Shown here piece by piece: positions 11,034 to 23,913 of a stretch of DNA of 64,000 nt. Position numbers and translations under genes: made by a program. The notes below the pieces were generated by a model. That model was given only the letters and a program-made list of their open reading frames with translations. It was not told the DNA's origin and searched no databases. The stretch lies in NCBI RefSeq assembly GCF_000708205.1, contig NW_014575557.1:248001-312000 (forward strand). The letters are read 5' to 3'. This DNA comes from Mixia osmundae IAM 14324. Its lineage: Eukaryota; Basidiomycota; Mixiomycetes; Mixiales; Mixiaceae. Position 1 is the first letter of the stretch. Each line of letters begins with the position of its first letter.

Positions 11034-11924
11034 TCATCGCCTCGGATGTCTATCCCGTTCGCGGTACCTATCGCTATCGTCTCTATCCCTGCGCGAATTG
11101 CGCTCATCCCAATGTGAATTTGGGCGGTGGCTATCCCTTCGCTCGTCGCGGTATCTGTCCTCCCGCGGATCTCTTGGCCGTTTGTCGTGAGCTTGCGACC
11201 GTTCGTGTCTGTCTCGCGCTTCTGATTGCTTTGAAAATCGAGGCGGAGACGGTCGACGATCTCTCGGACGCGCTTTGGTCTTTGTCTCCTCAACCGGCGG
11301 TCGCGGTTTTGCGCCCAAACCGAGCAACTGTGGTCGCTGTACAGGCACGAAAGCCTTTGCAGGTCCCTTGCGATTGTTCTTCGAGACCGCTTGGCCCTCT
11401 TTCCAGCCCATGCCTCTCAGCAGAGCAGCGCCAAAATCAGCAATGGGCACTCTCGAATAATCCTCGGCAGTCATATCGTCTGCGCGTGTCTCGATATCCG
11501 CCCTGAAAGCTTCCACCTCTGTTGCGTCGGGATCTCGGGTACGTATGAGAGCTATCGTGAGAGGCTCGTCTGCTCTTTCGGGCCCTTCGCCTAATAATTC
11601 GGCCAACGCCTTTTGATCGTCTGTCGAACCGGCGTGAAGAGCGCGTTGGCTGGCATTGCTGCTCGTGCGTGTCTCTGCTGCACTTTCTACTTGGCCGGGA
11701 ACGTAGATCTTCCGCCGCTTGGCTCGGTTGTCTGCGGGTGTGACGATGGTGATGGGCTCCCGAGATGGTGATCTGCTGTGGCAAAGGTTCAGCAGCTACA
11801 GACTCACTTTGAGGGTCTCAACTGACTCTGAAGGGTCGGGGATGGCGCCGTATTCTCCTATGAGCTCGTCTGGACGACCATCTTCGTCGTCCTCGTCGCG
11901 CAGTAGCCGCTGTCTGAATGACAT
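11034..11924 (-). CDS. SPP2: Spp2/GPKOW-like G-patch splicing factor
   Basis: Exon 1 is 11924..11808 and exon 2 about 11756..11034, giving about 279 residues. The key block YSRVPIADFGAALLRGMGWK matches the Spp2 G-patch, in which the patch activates the DEAH helicase Prp2 for spliceosome activation. A second conserved piece, RPQLLGLGAKP, follows. The C-terminal third is an Arg/Asp/Ser-rich low-complexity tail. The intron acceptor is chosen by frame (ends GGGAG) and is the weak point of the model; a better-looking CAG acceptor 15-20 bases upstream puts the exon in the wrong frame. Starts head to head with the rhodanese gene, 108 bp apart. Confidence 0.75.
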
Positions 11925-12032
11925 GAGGTGGTATCGATGATGACGGCCGGCCAAGGCAAATCGCTAAGCGCGTGATGAGCTCATTCGCTGATCATTCGAC
12001 TGGCAAACGAGCGACTGCCAACAGCTTCGACG

Positions 12033-12671
12033 ATGCTTCGAACAGTCAGCAGCAGAGTCGTACGAGCCTCCTTCCTCAAAGCAAGTCGTTCTGCTCCCTC
12101 AGCGCTCCGTGCGCCTCAATGGCAAGCTCGCCCATCCGTACAACTCCGTCAGCTATCAGTCAGCGTTGCCCGCTCTCGAGCACTGCCGCTGTCCTTTGCG
12201 AAAGACAAGCTCAATCAGGACGTGACGTACGATGAGCTCAAGCCGCTCACTGAGCAACCGTCAGACGATGTCCTCCTCGTAGGCCAGTCTCAACGCGCAA
12301 CATGACCCCGACAGCGTGCTGAGGGGGTAGATCGAGCAGATGTGAGGGAGATTGATGAAGTCATGCAAGGCAATATCCCTTCTTCGGTCAACTTGCCCTT
12401 GTCCGACTTGGGCAAGACGCTCGAGCTCGATTCGGGCGAGTTCACGAGGTTGCACGGATTCTATAAGCCCACAAAGGAGCAGCCCATGGTCTTCTACTGC
12501 CGTACTGGCAAGAGGTCAGAAGCGGCCAAGCAACTCGCAGAGAAGAAAGGCTACCAGTTTGTACGCAACTACAAGGGATCCTGGGCAGACGTAAGCCCTC
12601 CTACGCTGATCGGTCGACGGAAGCTGATGAGGAAAGAGCAGTGGGTCGCGAACGAGAACAAGTCGAGCTAG
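12033..12671 (+). CDS. Mitochondrial single-domain rhodanese (thiosulfate sulfurtransferase)
   Basis: Three exons (12033..12282, 12340..12590, 12642..12671) encode 176 residues, like yeast Rdl2. About 55 N-terminal residues are rich in Arg, Ser and Ala and lack acids, a mitochondrial leader. The rhodanese domain has LLVDVREIDE, then IPSSVNLPLSDL and the active loop VFYCRTGKRSEAA with the catalytic Cys. The first intron must use a GC donor (GTAG|GCCAGT) to restore the VDVRE motif; the GT two bases earlier breaks the frame. The second intron removes a frame that would otherwise read through; the chain then ends GSWADWVANENKSS. Confidence 0.85.
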
Positions 12672-12708
12672 TGATGTATGCACTCGGAGAATGCAATCAT
12701 GTATACGG

Positions 12709-15700
12709 TCAGTGCAGGAAGACGTCCAGTCGAGTGAGCTGGGTGTACGTCTCCGATCGCAGTGCAAATCGCAACATGCCAGAGAAAGTCATCACCGCTC
12801 TCGCATACCGCTTCATCTGAGCGATCTTACTCTGCCGGCCTTCGTCTCCGTAGGGCGATTCTTTCAATCGAGCGTTGAGCTTGTACAGGGTATTCATCAC
12901 CGTCAGAATGACGACATCGAAGTTGCGCGTGATCGCATCGTCGAGCTGCTTGAATTCTTCTGCCCTTCGAATCAGAGTGTTCATATCGCCTTCGAGCGGA
13001 ACAATATTGAGCTCCTCGAAGATCTGTGATTATCGTCAGCTTGGCAACGTGATACATCGAGCGAAACTAACACTGAGAGCACGCTCAAGCTGATCTTGCT
13101 CGTAAAGAGTGATCGCTTCTTTCAAGTTGACCAGAGTGATACTGGCTTCTTTCAGTCTTCTGGAAATCTTGCTAGAGATGACAATCGATTTTTCGAAGTG
13201 GCCGATGATGCTCTTCGCCGTGCCGACTGGATCCTCCTGCACTGCGAATTGCGTACTGGCGTTTGGCGCTTTGCCTGCGGTTGAGGCTGCGCTCGAACTG
13301 GGCCGAGACAGCGAGGCGCCTAGTTCGGCATTGAGCACTCGCAGAACAGCGTCGTACTCTTCTGCGAGGTTGAAGAGTAGAATGGAATCCCCAAAGCGCC
13401 TTTCTCGATCTGCTTGCGCCGCTGCCGCTCTGACGATATTGGCCAGATAGTCAGAATTGCTACTCAAGCCAATCAGTTTCAAGTCTTTCTCTATTTGACC
13501 GGGCTGTCAGTACGCAAATGTTGATCAGCAGCTAGTCACTGGTTTCGGAGAGTACCACTGACCACTTTGGAGCCATCAGTGCGGATATCGCCGAGCAATT
13601 GGCTGTACGCTTTGCTGTCCATGACCAGCTCGCGAAGATAGTCATAGCAGATCGCCTTCTGTTCTCGATCGATCGGCGAGGGACATTTGATGTTCAGGCA
13701 GATGAGATAGATGTATTGCAGAGCTTCCGTGGGATCCGACCGCGCAAAGAGTCGGTAGTATCGGTAGATCAGTCGCGAGAAATTGAGCGTCGCGTTCTGC
13801 TGCGTTTTGCTGACTTGCTCGACCGTCACTGCAGAACGCTCTCAGTCTAGTACTGCACTCAATGATACGGACTTACAGAGATCGACATCGGAGACTTGAT
13901 CCTTGCGAGGCAGGCGCAGGAGACCATAGTAAGCCAGGATGATCGCAAAGTGAACTGCATCGACTTGATATTGCGAGCGACCGTAGAGGAACGCAACGGC
14001 CTGCGCAGTCAATGTCTGAGCACACAGAGACGCTCAGAGAGAAGGCAGTCTAACCCTTTCATAGTTGCCGGATAGCAAGAGCAGCTGAAAGTAGAGAAGC
14101 GGACGACTGCCTTTTGGGTCAAAGTGAGCCTCGCCATACTTGACGAGAAGCGCTCCTAGATCTTGCAGGGTGTAGCTCTCTTGCTCTGCTTGCTCGCTTT
14201 CTCTGATCATCTGTAGCTGGAACCACATCCAGTCTTCGGCAGTGTCGGTCACGCCAGGCACGCTCCTCCTCGATAGTTCAGAACGGCCCATGAGTTTGTA
14301 GAGAGCGTATTTGAACGGGTCTTGCGATTCTGACGAGAAGCGAATCTTTTGCTGGTACTCTGTCAGGAAGCGGTCGCGCAGATGACGAGGCAGTCGACGG
14401 TCTGGAGAGTCTAGCCATGCTTTGAAGTAAGGTATAAAGGACCTTTCGAGCTTCTGTATGCTTTGCTCGTTTTCTAGTGCGAAGGAGAGTGCTTCTTGGG
14501 GATGGCCCGCTCGCAAGAGAAAGAATATCCTTGCCCACACTGGCGTGTTATTGGCGAGCTAGACTCTGGGAATGAGCTTGAGCCTGAAGCATGCAAAAGA
14601 TTCTCACCTGCAGATCAGGAACGGTCCATTGGCCCATTTTGCTGTACCTGAGGCTGACGAAAGCCCTGATCTTGTTCTGCAGTGATGGCACGCCGCCTAA
14701 GTTGGCTTCTGTCGGCTTTGCAGCAAGCATTCTCTCCACGTAGCGCATGAACCTATACAGCCCAATGTGAGTACGGCGTGAAGCTCAGCAGAGTGGTCAC
14801 TGACTGGTCCTGTAGAAAGTCTGTGCCGCCTACGATGATCTGATGACGATACGCTCTGCTTTCGACGGTGTCACGATCAGGATCCCAGTAGCCTTTCAGG
14901 TAGGCGCCTTGGGGAAGCTGAACACGAGTGAATTGGGCCTGTCCATCTGTCGATACTGCCGTTTCGTGAAGAAGCTTGGCCATTAGTGAGTAAGTCTCGT
15001 TGAGCTGCGCAGATTTCTGCAGCAGGAACTTGCGAGTTCAGCTTGTTCCAGCTGCACATCAGAGAACAAGACTTGCCTGATCAGTTGAGGGACCGGTAGA
15101 AGAAGCAAGTGCAGCATCTGCAAAGAGCCGGATGATGCCAATGGGTTCTTCCGCCTTTCTGGCCTCGTTAAGTTTTCGAACGGCTTGATCGTACTTCATC
15201 ATGCGACTGTGCATCTGCAATTGACCCGACTTGGCGGGTGTGGCACCGGACAATGAAGCGGGGACTAGCGAAGCAGTCGAGGGATCGACGAGGACGGAAT
15301 TGCCGAAAGTGCTCTCGTCTTGGCCTAGCAAATTCGTCCGTCGAGTGCTTCCTAGACGGGAAGTAGACGCGGAGAAAGAATCGTCGCCAGACTCGAACGT
15401 GAGCGTGCGACTTTGTTGATCTTGTGCATTGGCAGTCGTCGCGGCCTGGTGCGCTCCGAGCTCGTCCCAGAGCGTCGCGCGCATCTTATCCCATGAGCGT
15501 TTCAATCCCTGATCGATGACTTTCTGAGAGTCCCTGAGGGTCTGAGCTCTGGTTAATTCGATGATGCCCACGATGGACTGTTCGTGCATGTGTTGTAGCA
15601 AAAGCGGCAGGTCGCCCGCAGGAGTGCTGCTGACAGTATCGTTGACGGGTTGAGCTTGCCTGCCCAACTGTCTCGGCAAGCTGGAAAGCATATTCTCGAG

Positions 15701-16090
15701 ATTGTCAGTGTCGATCTGAGCGCCGGTCGCGAGGAAGTAGGCTCCTGCTCTGTCGGCATCGCCGCCTGGCACGGGCTGAGCAGAAGTAGGTTGATTTTGA
15801 ACCGCCTTGAGTGCAAGTCGACGGGAGTAGGCCTCAATCTGGTCAAGTCCGAGCTCTATGCGCGGTAGCTGAGCTGTACTGCCTGACTGGGCAAGAGAGG
15901 GCATGCTCTGTGAGCTCGAAGGGCCGCTTGCAGGTGGGAGATTGCGAGTAAGGAGCGAGCTTGAGCCAGAGCCATTTGCAGCTCGTGAAGAGGACGGACG
16001 AGCGCTCGAGGCAGCCAATTTGCGCGAGCGGTGGAGGAGGTCAGTCAGCGAAGCCGGGCCGGAGCCATTGAGGCCATCTTGCGAGGCCAT
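12709..16090 (-). CDS. NIC96: Nucleoporin Nic96/Nup93
   Basis: Eight exons (16090..15077, 15028..14805, 14752..14608, 14558..14055, 14000..13877, 13828..about 13556, 13490..13072, 13023..12709) give about 1005 residues. Nic96 is a linker nucleoporin of the inner ring of the nuclear pore. The first 330 residues are Ser/Ala-rich with a short helical anchor; the rest is the all-helical ACE1 solenoid, with family-like pieces VWARIFFLLRAGHPQEAL, LLLLSGNYERAVAFLY and LNFSRLIYRYYRLFARSDP. The first intron needs a GC donor (CAG|GCAAGT). The donor of intron 6 is uncertain by a few bases. Its stop lies 37 bp from the rhodanese stop. Confidence 0.85.
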
Positions 16091-16577
16091 GGTCGTCACA
16101 CTCGGCAGTATAGATTCAACAGGACTGAGCTAACAGGCGCGACGGAGGTCTCACAAACTTGAATTACGACAGCGCGCCAACTCGAACACTCGAAGCCCAA
16201 GCGAGCCCTCAAGGCCTCACGTACAGGTAAGATCATCGCAGCTCTGTCTTCGTGCTCTCCGTGTCGCCGCCGTCGACTGCTCTGCGCATCTCTAGACTTG
16301 CTGCTTTGGCGCGCTTCGTTGAGCAAGTCGACGTGACCTAGGCCAGCAACATCGGATCTCCTGACGGTACCCGAGACAACTTCTGCCGAGGTAGCGCAAG
16401 CGAGTAGCGGCTGATGCTTCTGCTTCTTGGTTGCAGAACTACTCCTCGGACAAAGGCCGCGTCTTCGGTCAGCAAGTACCAGTCAGCACGGTCAAGCGTG
16501 CGCCCAAACCAACAACTGCCTCACGGTGCACAGCGACCTCGCCAGCCTGAAGATTGACAAGGAGCGAAGGACACAAG
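16091..16577. promoter_or_regulatory. Divergent promoter between NIC96 and SEC4
   Basis: A 487-bp stretch between two start codons. Short chance frames occur on both strands; I see no conserved coding segment and no recognisable site. Confidence 0.35.
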
Positions 16578-17419
16578 ATGGCACCGAATGGGCAGTATCA
16601 CATCCTGCTCAAGATGCTCTTGATTGGCGACTCCGGTCCGTTGCGCCTTGCCGCGTGTCACGGGTCTTGAGCTGATTGAGCATCATACGACGACAGGCGT
16701 GGGCAAGTCATGCTTACTGCTGAGATTCTGTGATGACGCCTGGACGCCATCCTTCATCACGACGGTCGGCATCGACTTCAAGATCCGGACTATCGAGCTC
16801 GACGGAAAGAGAATCAAGTTGCAGATCTGGGACACGGCAGGACAGGAACGCTTCAGGACCATCACGACGGCCTACTATCGAGGCGCAATGGGTATTCTGC
16901 TCGTGTACGATGTCACAGACGAGCGAAGCTTTAACAGTGCGCCTTTTGCCGCGCACTTAGCGGGCCGTAAGCTGAATGCCCGGCTCATAGATATCCGGAC
17001 ATGGCATGCAAACATAGAGCAGCATGCATCCGAAGGTGTCAACAAGCTCCTCATCGGCAACAAATGCGATTGGACAGAGAAGAAGGTGCGTCCATCTGCT
17101 CCCAACATGATGCTGAGCTTACGCGACCAATGCAGGTCATCACTGAGCAACAAGGAAGGGAACTAGCAGACGAGCTCGGCGTTGGCTATCTCGAGACTTC
17201 CGCAAAGACCAACATCAATGTCGAAGAAGCTTTCTTCACGCTAGCAAGGCAAGTTCGCCCAGTGTGCCTGTGCTCTCTGTAAACTCATACCATCGAAATG
17301 GCAGGGAAGTGAAGAACAGATTAGTAGATACTGCGGGACCAGACGCAGCTGCAGGTGCCAACAGACCAGGAGCGGTCAATTTCAACAGTGGCCCATCAGC
17401 AAAGGCTGGCTGCTGTTGA
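16578..17419 (+). CDS. SEC4: Rab GTPase of the Sec4/Rab8 class
   Basis: Five exons (16578..16635, 16697..16936, 16991..17085, 17136..17248, 17305..17419) encode 206 residues. Sec4 delivers secretory vesicles to the plasma membrane. G1 GDSGVGKS spans the first intron; the effector loop [19 protein letters not shown]3 [14 protein letters not shown]4 GNKCDW and G5 ETSAK are complete, and the chain ends in a double Cys for geranylgeranylation. The [13 protein letters not shown] and [12 protein letters not shown] segments place it in Rab8/Sec4 rather than Rab1. The last intron has the GC donor AAG|GCAAGT, required to read AREVKNRL across the junction. Confidence 0.93.
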
Positions 17420-17592
17420 ACTTTTTTTTGCCCTTCGCATCACACCGTATGCAAGGCCATTCTGTCCGTCTAGGCACCGCGCTGCTATTGTCCCTGCGCT
17501 CTATCTCTGTAATGGCTTATCATCGTGTATGAACAAAACGTGCATGTCGTTCGTCATACATCTCTTGCGACTTTATGCTCCTCCGTAATTCA

Positions 17593-20500
17593 TCAGTCGA
17601 GGTCCATTCTATTAGAACCTTTCCTGAAACCATTCGTCTTGCTCTGAGCAACGAGCAGCTCCTTCCACTGTGCGACATTCCATTCCTCAGTCAATGCATC
17701 AAGACAGATAGCGTGAGGTCTCACAGTATCTTTGTACTTTGCTTCTGCGCTTGTCTGATCGACGACCTGTTGGAACTTTGGCGTTGTTGCTGCGCTCGAG
17801 ATACGGCTGAGGCTGGCGAGTGCGCGAAGGGCAGACTTCTGCGAGGCGTCCAGACGGTCGAGCTCCTGCTTGACCGCGCTTTCCTTGGCCTTTTCCTGCA
17901 GAATGAGCGTCCATGCTGGCGCCGTCTCGTCGAGACCTATTGCCGCCGCAGGCACGTCAGCACCCGATCGCATTGCAGAGCTAGGTCACGCACGTCGGAC
18001 TACGATACTTGGTACTTCATTGGCAAGACGAGTGAGCATGAGGAAAGTGAGTGCCCTGATTTCGATCTCATCCGACATGCCCTCGATGAGTCGACTCATG
18101 AGGGCCTGCAAATCGAGTCTCGACAGACAGGCATCGAGCGAGCTGTACATACAATCGAAAGCGGCCTTGCGACATTCGAGGCCCTCGTCGACTTTCATCT
18201 TGAAGGGTCCCATCTCGACGTGTCGTATCAAGCCAGTATCGATCTTGCTTCGTTCGTAGATCTGGGCTTGGATTTCGCTGATGATCTGACGAAGGATTGC
18301 AGGCTTGTGATGCGCTAGAGAAGCGAGCGTGACGAGGATGTACTTGCGCACTTCCAGATCGTTATCACTCAGCGATTGTGCCATCGAGCGCAAGACCGGT
18401 GTCAGATAAGGATCGCACGCGGAGCTCTCGTCGATCAGTGTGAAGCGAACAGCCGATACGACTGCAGCGCGCACGCCGGCCAATTGATCAGTGAGCTTCT
18501 GCTCGACCATCGGGAAGAATCGGCGAGGATCGCTGAGCGCTAGCTTGCCTAAGCACTCTGCTGCATTGTTGCGCGTAGCTTCGGTCTCTGTCCAAGCGGC
18601 GCGAATTGGGTGATCTTGAGCGTACATCTCATTTGCCAACTCTTCTCGTTCCTTTTCCTTTGTCGGATCAGTCGCGGCAGGCGGCGGCAAACGCGGTCCT
18701 GGAATGGCGCAAACTTCGAGCAGAGGCGTCCAAAGCTTGTCTGCTTCGGAACTCAAACTTGCGACCGGTGAATGGCTGATAAATGCCTTGAGTGCGAGCA
18801 GCGCCTGCGTGCGTTTCTTCGCATCCGAGATACTTTGTACGATGACAGGCAGGTACTTCTGAGCGTCGCCGACTGCTAGATTACCGATGGCAAAGGCTGC
18901 ACTCGCTCTGACCTCCTCAGACGTGGCATCATTAAGCTTTGTAGCAAGCTCGACTGCTTTTTCTCGCTTTGGGAAGCTTTCCAACCGACCGATCTCGCCG
19001 AGCACGAGAAGACTGAAGCTTTGCACCGGACCCGCCGATTTGGAGCCCGAGAGCTGCGTGAGGAAAGGCGCGCTGGCATCATCTGCTTTGGTTGGGTCTT
19101 GCGCAATGATAGCGCCGATGACGCGTGCAGTAACAGAAAAGGCCATTCTGATAGAGGCACTGCTCGTCTTGGCATCTGAATTCGCTGCTGTCGTACCGGC
19201 GAGTTCGGCTTGACGAGTGACAAGCGGCAACGGCTGCACGCCTTCGCGAACGAGAGTTCCGAAGAGATCGCAGAGCCTGTCGAGGGCGACGCCGTGTACA
19301 TCCGGACTGATACCAAGAACTTGCAAGGGAGCAAGGAGCTCAGACAAGTTGCTCTTGTTCGTCATAAGCTCGGGCTTGACTTCTAGTATGGCACGCAGAG
19401 TCGTCAGAGCCAGCGGCATCAACGGGAGATCTTCTGTCGAAGCAAAGGGCAACACGGCGCGCAGAAGGCTGAGGATGATGTTGTCCGATAGATCAGGTCC
19501 GCCGCGCAGGATGAGAGTTGGCAAGCAGGTCATCGCATCGACTTTGAGCGTGCGATTGCTCTGACGCAAAAAGGTAGAGATGGGTAGCAAGCTCGACTCT
19601 GTCCATTCGTCAAAGTCTGTGCCTACGTTGGTCCTTGCCTGCGCGATACTCGTGATCGTCTTCAGTGTGACACTTCGGGTAACTTCTCGCTGTATCAGCT
19701 CAGCCAAGAGCGCGAGTCCCTTCTTCGAATCTGCTCCTAAGCTATCGCCAGCGTGCAGAAACACGTTGCCAAGGCAGACGATGGCAGGATCTCTGACTTC
19801 CTGGTCCAACGAGCCTGACAAGCGGGCGAGTACACTGGCATAGATCTTTGCGATTGCTGCGCGAACTGTTGAATCGAGAGGGGCGGCTTTCTGACCAACG
19901 GGCGTAAGAGGTCGACCGGTTTTGATAAAGGCTGAGCTCGTTGCGAAAGCTTGCGCTGCGACCGGACTGAAAGAGTCGGAATGAACATCAACGAGACGAG
20001 CGATGAGTTCTTCTAGCGATCGCTCATAGACTCTGACAGGGTGATACGTCACAAAGGCGGTGAGGAATTGCAGCGTCTCTATCTTGAGCGCTGATGCCAT
20101 GGCATTGACGCCTCCGGCGGATGTGGCCAGCGCTCTACAAACGGCTGTAGCGAGCTGAGGCGCGTAAGATTCCAGACTGCCCTCGAGAACAAGGACAAGG
20201 GCTTTGAGAAGCTCGAAAGCGTGTTGTCTGACAAGAAGCGATTTCGATTCGAGGTGAGACAGCAGAGCTTTCATCATCTGGCTCGATTGGCTTTCAATGA
20301 GGCTGTAAGGGCCGCCGTCTAAGTTCATTGCTTCTTGCGTACGCTTGCGCTTGAGGCGGGCCTGTGACTCTGACGATGGAGGCGAAGAAGCGGAGGCGAT
20401 ACGGTCACTTGAAGTTCTGACGAGATCGAGGAGATGCGTATAGGCTTTCCATACATCCAGTCGAACCGTCTCTTCTCGTTCTGTAGCTCTCTGAGCGAGC

Positions 20501-22029
20501 GTAGGCGAGATGAGCTTAGCGAGCAGGGGTAGTTGCTCGCTGTAGGTATCGACGCTGGCCGCGAGCAGCTTGATGGCTGCCTTGCGTACTTTCCACGTTA
20601 CATCATCGTCGTCCGAGTATTCATCTTCGTATTCGTCGTCCATGGCATCGTCTTCGTCATCAGCTGCCATGTCGGCATCGCCGTCATCGTCGCCAGCATA
20701 ATTCGGATCGTATGAACATAGCTTTGTTGCAATTTCAATGCTCGTCGAGAGGTGCTCTGTAAATTCTGCAGGGCACTTGACCAGCAGCGTTTGCAGTGTC
20801 TGGCATATATCACCACCTTAGCCTGATAGCTACTGATCCATAAACAGGACGCACGTTCAATGCTTGCTCTTTCAGCTCGTCATCGTCTGCCGAGATGGCG
20901 GCCTTTTGCACACGCGCAGCGTAATAATTCATTCTGGCTTGAGTGACTTCACGCGGTGCTTTACTGTGTTCATCGTTCCGTCAGCATGCACAAGTGGGAA
21001 CGTACAGAAAGCGACACTGACTTTGCAAGCGAGATGACGAGCCCCATGCCGGTCTTTGTGACTTCTACATCGCCCGAGTCCAAAGCGGGCATGACGGTCT
21101 TTTCGACGAGTGTAGCAGCAACGCTATCTGAAGAGGAAGCGATGAGAAAGCCGAGAGCATCGACCGTACGCTTTCTGACGGCCGGTCGAGCATGATCGAG
21201 CAAGGGTGCGAGGACCTGAAGGATCTGAGTCTGAAGTGCGGGCGTTGCTCTTACGATAGCTTCGAAGGAGATGAGTATCTCGCTCAGTAGCTCCGTGCAG
21301 CCTAGGAGGGTATCTTGGGCCTGAGTAGCACCTGAGGAGCTGGAGGCCGTTGCAGGCTTCCCGTTGGTCGGTGCAGGCGGCAGACCGCTCGAAAGCTGGG
21401 CGCAAAGTTTGGGTATGAGCTTATGGCATGCGCTCGAGGCTAATTTGCCTGTCGAAGGGAGCTCGCGAATGACGGTACGAAGGCCAAGGTTGGCAATATC
21501 ACGATCGGAACCCTCTTTGCTATTCGTCAGAGCGATGAGTGAGTCGACGATGCTGAGCAAGCTCTGCTCTGTCAATTTGGGGATCAAGCATCCAATCCTA
21601 ATTTACCGCCTCAGTCAAAACGCGCCTGGAGCAGCGAAAGAGAGAAAGACCGACGTGGTGACGGCATTGTTCTTGACTTCTGTGATCCCGTCGGAGAGCA
21701 TACCGACGACGGCATCGACGACTTTCTTCTCGGTATGATAGTCAAGCGAACCTGATCTCGCGCCATAGTATGATCCTGCACTGCTGCCCGAGCTTGCAAA
21801 GGCGGTTGCGTTGGAAGGCGTCAGACGGTTGATCTCGGTCTGGAGATCATTGAGGGCCATGAAACGCAGATCTTGGTCTGAGCTCTTGAGCTGCAAGGTG
21901 AGCAAAGGCGCATCAAGTTAGAGACGAGCCATGGACGTCAGGGTTCTGCCTGGTCAGTGCTGCCTCGATGACGAGCTTATGTAGCACACGGACCTTTCCC
22001 AGTAGCTGTGTGACATTGTAAGAGTCCAT
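17593..22029 (-). CDS. CAND1: CAND1 (TIP120), cullin exchange factor
   Basis: Six exons (22029..21994, 21890..21655, 21597..21022, 20963..20855, 20799..17994, 17936..17593) encode 1368 residues, slightly above the usual 1230. CAND1 wraps around unneddylated cullins with HEAT repeats and exchanges their substrate receptors. Family segments include SSDQDLRFMALNDL at the start, the acidic DEYSDDDDVTWKVRKAAIK hinge, VRKAAFD-like repeats, and near the end the AVKQE...KSALRALASLS segment of the last helix pair. The 103-nt first intron is long here. Its start is only 125 bp from the MFAP1 start on the other strand. Confidence 0.93.
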
Positions 22030-22154
22030 ATTGAGCCAAGCCAAGGGGCCAGCAGCACGGCGGTCACAGAAATCTTGCAGGCACGCGAATTTGTTCGAGG
22101 AGCCTTTGGAACTGCTCGGGCTTGCCTGGCTTGCCTTGGCTACAGTCGACCACC

Positions 22155-23559
22155 ATGTCGTCCGGTCTGGCGACGGAGCGCAGGGGCCATGCAGCTCTCA
22201 AGCCATCGAAGCCTGTCGGACGCTACAGGCCAGGTATCGCACCTCAAGGCCAAGCACTCGCATCAGATTCGGACTCTGATGAGGAGCACGAGCAAGCTGC
22301 TCAAGCTGAAGAGGCCGCATTGGAAGCAGAAGAAGCAGAGGATCTAGGCCGACAAGATCTAGCTGTACCCGCCAAAGCAGCCAAGCCGTCCATCAGACTA
22401 CGAGATGTCACGCTGCCCGCTGCTCAAGCTCAAGTGGACGGTTCCTCGTCGAGCGAGTATGAGACAGACTCAGAGGCGGAAGCTGCTGCCACGGCAAAGA
22501 CAAGCAAGGTCGCACCGACGGCTGAGTCATCCTCCGAGTACGAGACAGATTCTGAAGATGATGTCAAACCGATCTACAAGCCCGTCTTTGTACCCAAACG
22601 TCAACGCGAGAACGGAGCTACCAATCTGCCTGGAGTCATGTCAATCGAAGAACAAGAGCTGGACCATCAGGCCCGACTCGAAGCGCAGAGAAGAGAGTCA
22701 CACGCTCTGATTGCCCAATCGATCCAACGAGAACTGGCCTCGAAAGAGAAAGAGGAGGTCTTTCCCGGATTTGACGATAGAGATGGGGTGGATCCGACTG
22801 CCGAATTCGAAGCCTGGAAGCTGAGAGAGCTATTGAGGCTTCAACGCGATCAGGCAGCCCGGTATGCTCGCGAGCAAGAGAGAGAGGAGATCGAACGACG
22901 ACGCGCTATGCCGGAAGAAGTCAGACTGCGAGAAGATCTCGAGCGAGCCGAGCAATCTCGTCAGGAGAAGCCCAAAGGATCTCAAGCCTTTTTGCAAAAG
23001 TACCACCACAAAGGCGCTTTCTATGCGGTGCGTAAGATGTCCTTCGTCTGCTCTAGCGCTGACGGGGTGCCGCTCTCTTGCCCAGGACGACGAGATACTC
23101 AAGCGGCACGACTATACCCAAGCCACGGGCGCAACGATCAAGAATGCCTCGAGCTTACCCGCCGTCATGCAGAAGAAGAATTTTGGCAAAGCTCATCAGA
23201 CAAAGTACACGCACTTGCGAGATCAAGATACCTCTCGGCCGGATGCTGCAGGAGGTGGCTCATCAGATCGAGCTTGCTTCCTCTGCGGACAACCTGGTCA
23301 TGTCAAATCGGAGTGTCCAAACGCAGAGAGCATGTCGAAAGGACCGAGTGGTGCCAACGCTATGCCTTCTCTGAGACCTTTCGGCGCTCGTCCGAGCAAC
23401 GACCACGATCGAGACGATTCTTTCCGAGATCGATCGAATGGGGAGAGAAGACGGGATCAAAGGCCGGGCGCTTACCGAGACGGACGAAAAAGAAGCGCGA
23501 GCCCAAGAGAGCGATACGAAGATCTAGATTACGACAAGCGCCGGAGGAAGAGAGACTGA
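22155..23559 (+). CDS. MFAP1: MFAP1 spliceosomal protein with an extra C-terminal CCHC zinc knuckle
   Basis: Two exons (22155..23027, 23086..23559) encode 448 residues. MFAP1 is a spliceosome B-complex protein. Family marks are the repeated SSSEYETDSE acidic boxes, KPVFVPKRQRE, long charged helices, then FLQKYHHKGAFYADDE and VMQKKNFGKAHQTKYTHLRDQDT at the C-terminal core. After the core come about 100 residues not present in animal MFAP1 as I know it: a zinc knuckle CFLCGQPGHVKSEC (C-x2-C-x4-H-x4-C) and a basic Arg/Asp/Ser tail ending RRRKRD. The knuckle suggests extra RNA contact. The exon junction falls inside the conserved core, so the fusion is in one reading frame of one exon. Confidence 0.9.
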
Positions 23560-23913
23560 TGAGTCTCAGCAAGCAAAAGCAGTGAGTTGTACGTATGCAT
23601 GATGTTGTCACGCTCCCTCGGCGAGGCGAGCCTCCTCGACGCGTCTTCGGTCAAGCGACTACCTCACTCGACTCGCTTTGCTCATCTCATCAGCCAGACA
23701 AAACGACTCCGACAGCTTGCGCGAATCTCACCCTCGTCATTCCTTCATCGCATACACGCAAGCTACGCCGAAGCTCGGCCGTCAAGTCTACCACGACACT
23801 AACGATCTGTCAAACACGACACTACCGATTGGCCGAACCGATCCCTGAGGGCAGACACAACATTCCTTTGTGCTGGTTCTTACAGCCCCCTTACAACTGA
23901 TAGCGATCAGCTC
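23560..23913. other. Intergenic spacer between MFAP1 and the GH17-like gene
   Basis: A 354-bp stretch between two plus-strand genes; presumably 3' end of one and promoter of the next. Short chance frames only. Confidence 0.35.
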
